From Pseudoalteromonas sp. MMG007 (GTDB taxonomy: Bacteria; Pseudomonadota; Gammaproteobacteria; Enterobacterales; Alteromonadaceae): a stretch of 64,000 bases of DNA. Location: assembly GCF_018100985.1 (NCBI RefSeq), contig NZ_JAGJEI010000001.1:1-64000 (forward strand). The letters are read 5' to 3'. Made by a program: the position numbers and the translations under genes. Of the stretch, positions 1-10,203 are shown piece by piece. The notes below the pieces were generated by a model. It made no database searches. It was given only the letters and a program-made list of their open reading frames with translations, and had not been told where the DNA came from. Numbering within the stretch: the stretch's first letter is position 1; every line of letters begins with the position of its first letter.

Positions 1-1343
1 TAGAGCCTGCTCCAGTAGAGCCTGCTCCAGTAGAGCCAACACCAGTAGAGCCAACGCCTGTAACAGGGACTACTTATTATACAAGTGCGGATGATCTTAA
101 TGATACGTTAGCAGAGGCTGCAGGAGGTGATGAAATTATCATTACAAACAGTGGTGAAATTTCAATTAAAAATATTAGTTTCGATAGTCCAGTTTTAATT
201 CGTGCAGAATCCATTGGAGCCCTTAAATTAGAAAATGCGACTATTAATAATTCAAATAATATTACGCTACAAGGGTTCCTTTTTGGCCCATCAAATGATG
301 TAAGTACCTTAGTTAAAATTGAAAATTCGACCAATATTAAAATCTTACGTAATTACTTTGACCACTTAGATGTAACAGAAGGGCAAAGTTCTTTAGTGAT
401 CACCCAGTCAAGTCAATATATAGAGATTGGCTACAATGAATTCCATGATAAAAATATCAGCGTTGTTGATGGTGAAAAAAACACTGGTAGCTACATTAAG
501 CTACAGTATGACGATGGACAAATGACAAAGAATGCACATATCCATCATAACTATTTTAACAACATTGCTCCTTATCTTATCGATGGTGTTCCAGCGGGTG
601 ATTCAGATCGTGAAGCAATAGTAATGGGGATCTCTTCATCTCAGGATATTGTGACAAATAACGTGGTTGAATATAACTTGTTTGAAAACTGTGATGGTGA
701 AAATGAAATTTTAACCATTAAAACGTCAGAAAATACGTTTCGTTATAATACCTTTAAAAACTCTATGGGATCATTATCACTGCGTCTAGGACATAGTAAT
801 GAAGTATACGGAAACTATTTTTACGGAACTGGTGCAAGCGATACTATAAGTGATGATAACTATCAAACGGGTGGTATTCGTGTCTATGGTGCAGGCCATA
901 GTATTTATGATAACTACATGGAAGGTTTATCTGGTACAAGCTGGAGACTACCTCTATTAGTTGATAATGGTGATACATCTGACAGTTCAAATGGTGATAA
1001 CCACCAAACCCCTACTGATGTCACTATTACTAACAATACAATTGTGAATAGTATTGGTGGTGGTATTTATATTGGCCGTGAAGACAGCAAGTATAAAAAT
1101 AAACCAACGGATATCTCGATTATTGGCAATGTTGTAATTGGTAGCGAAGGATTACTGTTCAATAATAGTGCTGCTAGCGATACAAATATTTTTTCTAATA
1201 ATACTGCCTATGCAACAGGGTCTGCCGTGGTAAATGGAGGCACTATATTAACGAGTGCTCAATTGAAAGTATTAACGACTTCGCCTTCAGTGTCTGTTCC
1301 AACGCCATTAACACCAAATGATGTTGGCACAAAAGCACAATAA
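1..1343 (+). CDS. Polysaccharide lyase family 6 (alginate lyase / chondroitinase B type), 5' partial
   Basis: The reading frame is open from base 3 to the TAA at 1341-1343, so the gene enters from outside the window. It begins with four EPxPV repeats (3-62), a flexible Pro/Glu linker that probably follows a signal or binding domain. The rest is a right-handed beta-helix with many Asn-ladder turns such as HHNYFNN and YNTFKNS. The pattern IKTSEN...NTF, then LSLRLGHSNEVYGNYF, places the Lys (codon 720-722) and Arg (codon 783-785) where PL6 enzymes have their catalytic base and acid. PL6 enzymes cleave alginate or dermatan sulfate by beta-elimination outside the cytoplasm. Alginate is the likelier substrate in a marine bacterium, but this is inference. 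A GTG at 396 is only an internal codon. The gene stands alone before a hairpin terminator. Confidence 0.85.
   Translation, partial: EPAPVEPAPVEPTPVEPTPVTGTTYYTSADDLNDTLAEAAGGDEIIITNSGEISIKNISFDSPVLIRAESIGALKLENATINNSNNITLQGFLFGPSNDVSTLVKIENSTNIKILRNYFDHLDVTEGQSSLVITQSSQYIEIGYNEFHDKNISVVDGEKNTGSYIKLQYDDGQMTKNAHIHHNYFNNIAPYLIDGVPAGDSDREAIVMGISSSQDIVTNNVVEYNLFENCDGENEILTIKTSENTFRYNTFKNSMGSLSLRLGHSNEVYGNYFYGTGASDTISDDNYQTGGIRVYGAGHSIYDNYMEGLSGTSWRLPLLVDNGDTSDSSNGDNHQTPTDVTITNNTIVNSIGGGIYIGREDSKYKNKPTDISIIGNVVIGSEGLLFNNSAASDTNIFSNNTAYATGSAVVNGGTILTSAQLKVLTTSPSVSVPTPLTPNDVGTKAQ
3..62 (+). repeat. Four tandem 15-bp repeats coding for a Pro/Glu linker
   Basis: Units at 3-17, 18-32, 33-47 and 48-62. 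The first two are identical (gagcctgctccagta); the third and fourth differ at a few bases. They encode EPAPV, EPAPV, EPTPV, EPTPV. The array may extend upstream of the window. Such repeats are common interdomain linkers in secreted enzymes and can change copy number by slippage. Confidence 0.9.
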
Positions 1344-1383
1344 CAGTTAGCGTGTAACGCACGATTTATACTGCGCTTTAATT

Positions 1384-1417
1384 AAGCCGATTGCCTTTGC
1401 AAGTAATCGGCTTTTTT
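1384..1417 (+). terminator. Rho-independent terminator after the PL6 gene
   Basis: A perfect 9-bp stem (aagccgatt at 1384-1392, aatcggctt at 1405-1413) is followed by a T run. It lies 40 bases past the stop codon. Confidence 0.85.
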
Positions 1418-1439
1418 AGTGAAAAATATATATTAAAAG

Positions 1440-2005
1440 CTATCATTTTATAAAATCTCCTATGTGATTACGCTTGGCTGTTTAACTCGCTAACGAAGCG
1501 AATTAAAAGGTAAGCATACGAATATAATAAATAGCACTGTGTGTGCTCCAATATATATTGGGGGGAGCGAAAGTATTTTGTTACGGTAATTAGTTCTTCG
1601 AATACGCTTAATACCAATTCGCTTAATTAAGAGATCTATTTTAGGTGAGAAAATCGTGTCGATAATAAGGCAAAAACTTCGTTACTTAGTTGTTATTACT
1701 AATTGCTCTTGCATTGCACTACCACCTACATCCATGCATCCGTATATCAGAAGCTTTTAATTCTGTTCACGTTATATTGAACCCCCAAAATTGGTTAAGT
1801 AACCCGAACTGTGGATAGTAAATCTATCTTGAGCCGCTACTTTCAGCGCTAACCGCATTATAGGCCAGCTATTGACGGGTAAATTCGCTTCGTTCTCATT
1901 AAAAATCTCTGGCTAGAAAAAATAAATTTAAATATCACATTAATTCAACGTATTAACAAGTTTTTTAAGCAGAGTTCAGGTTAAGTCTTATTGCGAATTG
2001 GCATA
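1440..2005. repeat. Non-coding region with nested inverted repeats (degenerate MITE-like element)
   Basis: No gene is visible between the PL6 terminator and groL. Three inverted pairs are present. The outer pair is ataccaattcgc (1611-1622) against 1993-2004 on the other strand, 11 of 12 bases. The inner pair is aacccgaactgtgg (1801-1814) against gcagagttcaggtt (1969-1982), 12 of 14 bases. The third is a perfect 13-bp pair, aacgaagcgaatt (1492-1504) and aattcgcttcgtt (1882-1894). A palindrome, ccaatatatattgg, lies near 1548-1561. Terminal inverted repeats without a transposase suggest a decayed non-autonomous element or a family of interspersed repeats. I cannot see other copies in this window. 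Confidence 0.45.
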
Positions 2006-2041
2006 AATTGCAACACATAGAATTGAAGGCTGCTAAAAAGC

Positions 2042-2067
2042 AAAAACCCAGCAAAAGCTGGGTTTTT
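2042..2067 (-). terminator. Terminator of groL
   Basis: An 11-bp perfect stem (aaaaacccagc 2042-2052, gctgggttttt 2057-2067) with a 4-base loop. It has a T tract in the minus-strand RNA and is symmetrical enough to work in both directions. Confidence 0.85.
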
Positions 2068-2099
2068 ATATAAGCAAGGTGCTTAAGCGGTGATGTTTA

Positions 2100-3761
<1,662 letters not shown>

Positions 3762-3797
3762 CTAAATTCTTAAATGTTTGTTAAACGAAAAGTAGGG

Positions 3798-4085
3798 TTA
3801 GCCTACAATGCCTAAAATGTTGTCTTCACGCATGATCAGGTACTCTTGACCTTCGATCTTTTCAGTTTTTTCAACATATGAGCCAAATAACACTGTGTCA
3901 CCGGCTTTTACTTCTAAAGCTCTAACGTCACCGTTTTCTAGAACGCGACCATTACCAACGGCAATAACTTCTCCGCGAGTTGATTTTTCAGCTGCAGAGC
4001 CAGTTAATACAATACCGCCAGCAGACTTGGTTTCTTCTTCTAGACGCTTAACGATTACGCGATCTTGTAAAGGACGAATGTTCAT
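3798..4085 (-). CDS. groS: Co-chaperonin GroES, 10 kDa subunit
   Basis: 95 residues beginning [18 protein letters not shown], with the mobile loop around residues 16-33 ([19 protein letters not shown]) and a C-terminal GNILGIVG-like end (EDNILGIVG). GroES is the heptameric lid of the GroEL chamber. AGGAG lies a few bases before the ATG. It is the first gene of the groS-groL operon. The heat-shock-type promoter is about 60-90 bases upstream, in the gap to fxsA. Confidence 0.99.
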   Translation of the reverse strand: MNIRPLQDRVIVKRLEEETKSAGGIVLTGSAAEKSTRGEVIAVGNGRVLENGDVRALEVKAGDTVLFGSYVEKTEKIEGQEYLIMREDNILGIVG

Positions 4086-4147
4086 TTTTTAGTTCTCCTA
4101 ACAGTTTCTGAACAGTACAGAAAAAAGCTTTTCTAATTTGCAATCAT

Positions 4148-4175
4148 TAATGGGGGTGGAGTAAAAAATTCCAAG
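4148..4175 (-). promoter_or_regulatory. Sigma-32-type heat-shock promoter of groS-groL
   Basis: Read on the minus strand: CTTGGAA (4175-4169), 12 bases, then CCCCCATTA (4156-4148). The family consensus is CTTGAA ... CCCCAT. The position, about 63 bases before the groS start, fits. The match is read from sequence; use of sigma-32 is inferred. Confidence 0.8.
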
Positions 4176-4193
4176 AGAAAAAACGATAAATTT

Positions 4194-4670
4194 TTAATCT
4201 TTTCTTTCATATTCTCCATCAATAGTTGTTGGTTGTTCCATTTGTGGCTGTTCTTGCTTTGTTTGTTGCTGCCCAGCGAATGGAGATGGACCTTGCTGCA
4301 TACCCGCACTCATTCTAACCGTTGCTTGGCTAGCAAGGCCTGCAGCTAATTTATTACGAATTGCAGGGGTTAATAACAGTAAGCCAAATACATCAGTCAT
4401 AATGCCAGGCGTTAAAAGTAATACACCTGCAATTACCACGCAAATTCCGGTAAATAACTCTTTGGCTGGCATTTGCCCTTGTGCCATTTGTGTCTGCACA
4501 TTTTGCAGTGCACCCATGCCTTGTTGCTTCACCATTTTAGCACCTAAAATCGCGGTAATAACAACCAACGCAATGGTCGCAAATCCACCTATTACATCAC
4601 TTACTTGTATAAGTAGTGCAATTTCAATAATAGGAATGATGATAAACAGCACAAATAAAAATCTAAACAT
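4194..4670 (-). CDS. fxsA: FxsA family inner-membrane protein
   Basis: 158 residues. The N-terminal half has hydrophobic segments (about 1-25, 28-45 and 76-105). The family signature is seen in the start MFRFLFVLFIIIPIIEIALL and in GIMTDVFGLLLLTPAIR. The tail is Gln-rich and soluble (QQTKQEQPQMEQP). In E. coli FxsA overproduction relieves phage T7 exclusion by F plasmids; its normal role is unclear. The gene sits directly upstream of groS on the same strand, as in E. coli, but groS has its own promoter between them. AGAGAG precedes the ATG. Confidence 0.9.
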   Translation of the reverse strand: MFRFLFVLFIIIPIIEIALLIQVSDVIGGFATIALVVITAILGAKMVKQQGMGALQNVQTQMAQGQMPAKELFTGICVVIAGVLLLTPGIMTDVFGLLLLTPAIRNKLAAGLASQATVRMSAGMQQGPSPFAGQQQTKQEQPQMEQPTTIDGEYERKD

Positions 4671-4848
4671 AACGCTCTCTAAATAATGACACTCAAAAGA
4701 GTTGATGAAATATAAGTGAGGGTGAGGGGGTCTATTTTCAAGGTTACTGGTTACGTATCGTTACTTTGTAGATGTTTTAGCGCCTACACATTGAACTTGC
4801 TATCGGATACTATGAGGTTAAACAACGTCAAATAAGTAAAGGTTCATT

Positions 4849-5169
4849 ATGAATACGCAATTTAAACTGATTTTTACAACCTGCAAAGATGAGCCAGAAG
4901 CTCGCGCATTGGCAAAAGCGTTGGTAGAAAAAAAGTTAGCCGCATGTGTGAATATCATACCAAACATTAGTTCAATATATATGTGGGAAGGTGAAATTGC
5001 CGAGGCAACCGAAACAAAGTTACTGATCAAAACCAAACTAGATAAAATGAACGATGTTTTTTTAACTATAAAAGAGCTGCATAGTTATGAAGTGCCAGAG
5101 ATTCAGGTTGTAGAAGTGTCAACTGGTAATTTGGCGTATTTTAATTGGATGGACGAGGTGTTGAATTAA
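4849..5169 (+). CDS. cutA: Divalent-cation tolerance protein CutA
   Basis: 106 residues of the small trimeric CutA1 family: TTCKDEPEARALAKALVEKKLAACVNI near the N-terminus, then IYMWEGEI and a late ELHSYEVPEI segment. These are the family's conserved blocks. The E. coli protein was linked to copper tolerance, but its biochemical role is not settled. The TAA overlaps the dsbD ATG by one base (taATG at 5167-5171), so the two are translationally coupled. The same cutA-dsbD order occurs in E. coli. It is divergent from fxsA. Confidence 0.95.
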   Translation: MNTQFKLIFTTCKDEPEARALAKALVEKKLAACVNIIPNISSIYMWEGEIAEATETKLLIKTKLDKMNDVFLTIKELHSYEVPEIQVVEVSTGNLAYFNWMDEVLN

Positions 5170-7007
5170 TGCGTTTTTTCTTTTTATTGCTGGTAACGTT
5201 ATTAACGCTTCCTGTAAAAGCGGAGAATAATAACCTACTTGGTGATTTGCTTGGGCCGCCTCAGCAAACATTTTTACCGGTAGAGCAAGCCTTTGTATTT
5301 GATTTTGATCAGCAAGGAAGTACATTATTTGTTGGTTGGGATATTGCACCAGGCTACTACCTATATAAAAAGAAAATAGAAATAGTAGCCAAGGGAGCCA
5401 ACATTCAAGTAGGCGACTCTGGCAGTGGCGAAATTATTGAAGATGAGTTTTTTGGTAAAACTGAAGTATTTTTTAATGCTGTAAGTGTTGTCAGCAAACT
5501 GAGTGATATTACTGAAGGGGCTATGGTTAAGGTACGTTACCAAGGCTGTGCTAAAGCAGGGCTCTGTTACCCGCCAGAAGTAATAAGTATTCCGCTTAGT
5601 GTGATTAATGCCGAAGAGCCTAACACTGTTAATCAAGCTAATTCAAATGATGACGTAGCTACAGCACAAAGTACGTTTGCGGCACTTAACGAAAAACCTA
5701 CAAAGTCTAAACAAGTAAATTCTAGTGAGCCTGAAAAAGAGCTTTCGTTAACTGAGCAATTAGCAAGTCAGGGTCTAATTACTAATTTATTAATATTTTT
5801 TGTAGTGGGTGTGGGACTTGCATTTACACCGTGCGTTTTTCCTATGTTTCCTATTTTGTCGAGTTTAATTGCAGGGCAACAAAATCTTTCAACTAAAAAA
5901 GCATTTGCATTATCGTTTGTGTATATACAGGGTATGGCCGTTACCTATGCAGCGCTTGGGCTTGTTGTTGCAGCTTTAGGTGGGCAAGTTCAAGGGTACT
6001 TACAACATCCGTTTGTACTTATTAGCTTTAGTTTATTGTTTGTCTTATTAGCTATGTCGATGTTTGGCTGGTACGAAATAAAACTACCAAGCAGCATGAT
6101 GAGCAAGTTAACTCAGGTAAGTAACAACCAAAAAGGCGGCAATTACGTTGGCGTATTTTTTATGGGGGTTTTGTCGGGGCTTATTGCATCTCCTTGTACT
6201 ACAGCGCCATTGTCGGCAGCTTTATTATTTGTAGCGCAAAGCGGTGATTACCTAGTTGGTGGTTTAACGCTTTATGTATTAAGCCTTGGTATGGGTTTGC
6301 CGTTATTGTTATTAGGTACATCTGGCGGAAAGTTACTCCCAAAAGCTGGCGGCTGGATGGAGCAAGTTAAAACCTTGTTTGGTTTTATAATGCTTGTAGT
6401 ACCACTTATTTTATTAGAGCGCATAGTAGACGCTGATATTATTTTACTCATGGCTGGTCTACTTGCTTTAGCAACCGCGTTGTATTTGCATTATTGGCAA
6501 AGCGCTCAGGTGCAGAGTAAATTAAAAACAGCATTATGGTTTAGTGCCATTTTGCTTGTTTTAACTGGGTTTACACTCACTAAAAACTATATTTGGCCGC
6601 AGCAAAATCAAACTATTCATTTCAACACTCAAACTAATGAGTTTAAAAAGGTAGCCGATTTAGCTGAGCTAAAAGAAGCTGTAGCGCAAGCTAGCGATGA
6701 AGGCCGAATGGTTATGGTCGACTTATACGCCGACTGGTGTGTGGCGTGTAAAGAGTTTGAGCATTACACATTTCCCGATGCAAAAGTGCAAAGTGAGTTT
6801 AACCACTTTCAGCTCATTCAGGTTGATCTAACCAGTAGCGATAACAGCACAATTGAGTTGATGGAAGAGTACACTGTGTTTGGTTTACCCAGCATTTTGT
6901 TTTTTAATGCCCAAGGCGAAGAGTTAAGTACACAACGAGTTACTGGCTTTTTAAATGCTGATGATTTTGCTACTCACTTAGCTGCAGTGCGCGCCAGCGC
7001 ACAATAA
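5169..7007 (+). CDS. dsbD: Thiol:disulfide interchange protein DsbD
   Basis: From the ATG at 5169 the protein has 612 residues. An upstream in-frame codon at 5145 lies inside cutA and gives a poor signal peptide, so it was rejected. The signal peptide is residues 1-18 (ending VKA). The periplasmic alpha domain carries Cys127 and Cys133 (CAKAGLC). The membrane domain of about eight helices has FTPCVFPMFP and SPCTTAPLS, whose Cys pair carries electrons across the membrane. The C-terminal thioredoxin domain has WCVAC (Cys524, Cys527). DsbD passes cytoplasmic reducing power from thioredoxin to DsbC and to cytochrome c maturation. GAGG lies about ten bases before the start. Confidence 0.97.
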   Translation: MRFFFLLLVTLLTLPVKAENNNLLGDLLGPPQQTFLPVEQAFVFDFDQQGSTLFVGWDIAPGYYLYKKKIEIVAKGANIQVGDSGSGEIIEDEFFGKTEVFFNAVSVVSKLSDITEGAMVKVRYQGCAKAGLCYPPEVISIPLSVINAEEPNTVNQANSNDDVATAQSTFAALNEKPTKSKQVNSSEPEKELSLTEQLASQGLITNLLIFFVVGVGLAFTPCVFPMFPILSSLIAGQQNLSTKKAFALSFVYIQGMAVTYAALGLVVAALGGQVQGYLQHPFVLISFSLLFVLLAMSMFGWYEIKLPSSMMSKLTQVSNNQKGGNYVGVFFMGVLSGLIASPCTTAPLSAALLFVAQSGDYLVGGLTLYVLSLGMGLPLLLLGTSGGKLLPKAGGWMEQVKTLFGFIMLVVPLILLERIVDADIILLMAGLLALATALYLHYWQSAQVQSKLKTALWFSAILLVLTGFTLTKNYIWPQQNQTIHFNTQTNEFKKVADLAELKEAVAQASDEGRMVMVDLYADWCVACKEFEHYTFPDAKVQSEFNHFQLIQVDLTSSDNSTIELMEEYTVFGLPSILFFNAQGEELSTQRVTGFLNADDFATHLAAVRASAQ

Positions 7008-7017
7008 TAGTGCAATT

Positions 7018-7044
7018 AAGCCGCTTGTATAAACCGAGCGGCTT
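7018..7044 (+). terminator. Possible terminator after dsbD
   Basis: An 8-bp stem (aagccgct 7018-7025, agcggctt 7037-7044) with an 11-base loop. The T tract is poor, so it is weaker than the other terminators here. Confidence 0.5.
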
Positions 7045-7235
7045 ACTATTTCCCTCCCAAAAATTTGTTCCCATCATAGAGATTAGACCAGTATTTTGCT
7101 GCTATTTACATCGAACTCACTATAATAGTTGGTTAACGTGAGAAATTGTTGCTATCTTGGTTTTTTATACAGATGTTATAGTAAAAAATCGTTAGTAACC
7201 GCTTAACTCATTACTTATAGGATATATCGCGTATT

Positions 7236-7688
7236 ATGGCTGCAAAATTTAACATTTTAGTTGTTAATGGTCCAAATTTAAACATGCTGGGCAAACGTGA
7301 ACCGGATAAATACGGTTTTCAAACGCTAAGTGAAATTATGAGCGAACTAACAAGTGCCGCTGATAGTCTGGATGTTGAGTTAACGCATTTTCAAAGTAAT
7401 AGCGAGCAAGCGCTCATTGAACGCATACACAGTGCTTGGCAAGCGGTTGATTATATAATAATTAACCCTGCTGCATTTACGCATACAAGCGTCGCATTAC
7501 GTGATGCATTGCTAAGTGTTGATATACCGTTTTTTGAAGTGCATTTAAGCAATGTGCACGCACGTGAAGCGTTTCGTCACCATTCTTATTTTTCTGATGT
7601 GGCGCAAGGCGTGATATGTGGATTAGGCGCAATGGGTTACCACGCGGCACTAAACTGTGCAGTGGGCCGATTGCAAAACGCAATTTAA
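7236..7688 (+). CDS. aroQ: 3-dehydroquinate dehydratase, type II
   Basis: 150 residues, normal for the dodecameric type II enzyme. It catalyses dehydration of 3-dehydroquinate to 3-dehydroshikimate in the shikimate pathway. Visible blocks are [18 protein letters not shown], with the catalytic Tyr at about residue 26 and Arg at 21, [30 protein letters not shown], and [15 protein letters not shown] with the active-site His. It lies 38 bases before accB, an arrangement common in gammaproteobacteria. An AGGA element lies somewhat far (about 15 bases) from the ATG. Confidence 0.97.
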   Translation: MAAKFNILVVNGPNLNMLGKREPDKYGFQTLSEIMSELTSAADSLDVELTHFQSNSEQALIERIHSAWQAVDYIIINPAAFTHTSVALRDALLSVDIPFFEVHLSNVHAREAFRHHSYFSDVAQGVICGLGAMGYHAALNCAVGRLQNAI

Positions 7689-7726
7689 TTTTAAATTAAC
7701 ACACAAACTAACAGGCGGGTCGTAAA

Positions 7727-8191
7727 ATGGATATTCGCAAGATAAAAAAACTTATCGAATTAGTAGAAGAATCGGGTATTGCTGAGCTAGAAATCACTGA
7801 AGGTGAAGAGTCAGTACGTATTAACCGTAACAACATGAGCGCGGGCCCAGGTTACGCACAATTTGCTCCACAGCAGTATGCTCCAGCGCCTGCAACACCA
7901 GTTGCCGCAGCGGCTCCTGTTGCAGTTGAAGCTGACGCAGCTCCAGCAGCACCTACGGGTCATCAAGTTAAATCACCTATGGTTGGTTCTTTTTACTCTG
8001 CTGCATCTCCAGAAGCACCAGCATATGTAGAAGTGGGCTCACAAGTTAAAGTGGGTGACACGCTTTGTATTATCGAAGCTATGAAGATGATGAACCAAAT
8101 TGAAGCGGATAAAGCCGGTACTATAAAAGCTATCCTAGCTGAAAATGGCGAGCCAATAGAATTTGATCAACCTCTATTCATCATTGAATAA
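7727..8191 (+). CDS. accB: Biotin carboxyl carrier protein of acetyl-CoA carboxylase
   Basis: 154 residues. It has an N-terminal [18 protein letters not shown] segment, an Ala/Pro-rich linker (about residues 45-78), and a biotinyl domain with EAMKMMN, where Lys120 is biotinylated. AccB carries CO2 between biotin carboxylase and carboxyltransferase in the first step of fatty-acid synthesis. It is followed after 26 bases by accC, so the two are surely one operon. The thumb-like insert typical of AccB is present ([14 protein letters not shown]). Confidence 0.98.
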   Translation: MDIRKIKKLIELVEESGIAELEITEGEESVRINRNNMSAGPGYAQFAPQQYAPAPATPVAAAAPVAVEADAAPAAPTGHQVKSPMVGSFYSAASPEAPAYVEVGSQVKVGDTLCIIEAMKMMNQIEADKAGTIKAILAENGEPIEFDQPLFIIE

Positions 8192-8217
8192 TAGCGCAAC
8201 CTAAAAGGCCAACTCTA

Positions 8218-9558
8218 ATGTTAGATAAAGTAGTCATTGCAAACCGAGGTGAAATTGCACTTCGTATATTGCGCGCCTGCAAAGAGCTTGGGATCAAAAC
8301 GGTTGCTGTGCATTCAACGGCAGATCGCGATCTTAAGCATGTATTGCTTGCAGATGAAACCATCTGTATTGGTAAACCATCAGCAACTGAAAGTTATTTA
8401 GATATTCCGCGCATTATTGCAGCGGCAGAAATAACAGACGCAGTAGCGATTCACCCAGGTTATGGTTTCCTTGCTGAAAATGCTGATTTTGCCGACCAAG
8501 TTGAGCAAAGTGGCTTTGTATTTATTGGTCCTAAAGGCGATACAATCCGCTTGATGGGCGATAAAGTGTCTGCAATTGCAGCAATGCGTAAAGCAGGTGT
8601 TCCGTGTGTACCGGGTTCTGATGGCCCAGTGTCAGACGATAAAGAACGCAATATGCAAATCGCTAAGCGTATCGGTTATCCAGTAATTATTAAAGCCGCT
8701 GGTGGCGGTGGTGGCCGTGGTATGCGTGTAGTACGCAGCGAAGCTGAACTGATTGATTCAATTTCATTGACTCAACAAGAAGCTAAGCAGTTCTTTGGTA
8801 ATGGTATGGTTTACATGGAAAAATTCCTTGAAAATCCACGTCATATCGAAGTTCAAGTACTTGCAGATGGTCAAGGTAATGCTGTGCATTTAGGTGAGCG
8901 CGATTGTTCTATGCAACGTCGTCACCAAAAAGTAGTTGAAGAAGCACCGGCGCCAGGCATTACTGCTGAAACGCGTAAATTTATTGGTGAACGCTGTACT
9001 CGAGCGTGTATCGAAATTGGGTACCGTGGTGCAGGTACGTTTGAGTTTTTATACGAAAACGGCGAGTTTTACTTCATTGAAATGAATACACGTATTCAAG
9101 TAGAGCATCCTGTAACTGAGATGGTTACTGGTATTGACTTGGTTAAAGAACAGTTAAAAATTGCTGCGGGTCAGCCATTATCTTTCACTCAAGATGACGT
9201 GGTTATTCGCGGACATGCTGTTGAGTGTCGTATTAATGCTGAGGATCCTGAAACGTTTATTCCTTCACCGGGTAAAATTACACGTTTTCACCCAGCGGGT
9301 GGTTTAGGTATTCGTTGGGACAGCCATATTTACGCTGACTACACAGTACCACCACATTACGATTCAATGGTTGGTAAGTTAATCACTTACGGCGAAAACC
9401 GTGATGTTGCTATAGCACGTGCGCGTAATGCACTTAACGAGCTAGTGATTGACGGCATTAAAACGAATACTCCTTTGCATAAACGTATTCTTGCAGATGA
9501 GCATTTCCAAAATGGTGGAACGAATATCCACTATCTTGAGAAGAAATTAGGGTTATAA
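8218..9558 (+). CDS. accC: Biotin carboxylase subunit of acetyl-CoA carboxylase
   Basis: 446 residues, the usual length. It has the biotin carboxylase N-domain ([17 protein letters not shown]) and an ATP-grasp domain with the glycine-rich loop [12 protein letters not shown]. The catalytic segment is [19 protein letters not shown] with the Glu and Arg residues of the active site. It carboxylates the biotin on AccB using ATP and bicarbonate. It is the last gene before a strong terminator at 9572-9595, so the aroQ-accB-accC unit ends here. Confidence 0.99.
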   Translation: MLDKVVIANRGEIALRILRACKELGIKTVAVHSTADRDLKHVLLADETICIGKPSATESYLDIPRIIAAAEITDAVAIHPGYGFLAENADFADQVEQSGFVFIGPKGDTIRLMGDKVSAIAAMRKAGVPCVPGSDGPVSDDKERNMQIAKRIGYPVIIKAAGGGGGRGMRVVRSEAELIDSISLTQQEAKQFFGNGMVYMEKFLENPRHIEVQVLADGQGNAVHLGERDCSMQRRHQKVVEEAPAPGITAETRKFIGERCTRACIEIGYRGAGTFEFLYENGEFYFIEMNTRIQVEHPVTEMVTGIDLVKEQLKIAAGQPLSFTQDDVVIRGHAVECRINAEDPETFIPSPGKITRFHPAGGLGIRWDSHIYADYTVPPHYDSMVGKLITYGENRDVAIARARNALNELVIDGIKTNTPLHKRILADEHFQNGGTNIHYLEKKLGL

Positions 9559-9571
9559 TTTCCCTGTTTTT

Positions 9572-9597
9572 AAAAACCGGCTTAGGCCGGTTTTTTT
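9572..9597 (+). terminator. Terminator after accC
   Basis: A 10-bp perfect stem (aaaaaccggc 9572-9581, gccggttttt 9586-9595), loop ttag, then more T residues. Confidence 0.95.
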
Positions 9598-9684
9598 ATG
9601 CCTAAAACGGCAATTTATCGCCTTAAATAAATATTCTGGTATGATTAGCAAACATGCGCTTTTAAGTAAATTTTTGAGGTAGTA

Positions 9685-10149
9685 ATGACGCGTAGTTTCC
9701 AATCTCACTTAAATGATGAAATAGCCACAGTAGCAATGGGTAATCAGGTTGCTGCTATTGTAGAGCAAGGTGCGGTTATATATTTACATGGTGATTTAGG
9801 TGCTGGTAAAACAACATTTACGCGAGGTGTGGTGCAAGGTTTTGGCCATACAGGTAAGGTGAAAAGCCCAACATATACACTGGTAGAACCTTACGAACTT
9901 GAGCGAGCTAACGTTTATCACTTTGACTTGTATCGTTTAGGTGACCCTGAAGAGCTTGAATACATGGGAATACGAGATTATTTTTCTGCTGATGCTATAT
10001 GCGTAGTTGAATGGCCCGAAAAAGGTGGTGAATTTATTCCTGTGCCTGATTTAGATATTACTCTAAGCTATGTAGGCGATGAGCGAAAAATTGTTATTAA
10101 TAGTGCAAGTGAGCGCGGTGTAGCAATTGTCGAAAAACTAAATAGCTAA
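9685..10149 (+). CDS. tsaE: tRNA threonylcarbamoyladenosine synthesis ATPase TsaE
   Basis: 154 residues with the Walker A motif GDLGAGKTT (about 36-44), then SPTYTLVEPYE, YHFDLYRL and VVEWPEKG, all family signatures. TsaE works with TsaB and TsaD to form the t6A modification at position 37 of tRNAs that read ANN codons. It is the first gene of the tsaE-amiB-mutL-miaA-hfq-hfl series, and miaA in the same series also modifies tRNA position 37. GAGGT lies before the ATG. Confidence 0.97.
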   Translation: MTRSFQSHLNDEIATVAMGNQVAAIVEQGAVIYLHGDLGAGKTTFTRGVVQGFGHTGKVKSPTYTLVEPYELERANVYHFDLYRLGDPEELEYMGIRDYFSADAICVVEWPEKGGEFIPVPDLDITLSYVGDERKIVINSASERGVAIVEKLNS

Positions 10150-10203
10150 GATACATAAAGCTAGCTCTTATAATAAAAAATAGTTAAGGCAGTGGTTATT
10201 AAA

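Noticed and set aside
77..334. Minus-strand 85-codon frame inside the PL6 gene
   Set aside because: It is a shadow of the lyase frame, which is open throughout and has beta-helix repeats. No ribosome site.
5145..5168. Extended N-terminus of DsbD
   Set aside because: It lies inside cutA and spoils the signal peptide; the ATG at 5169 overlaps the cutA stop and has a ribosome site.
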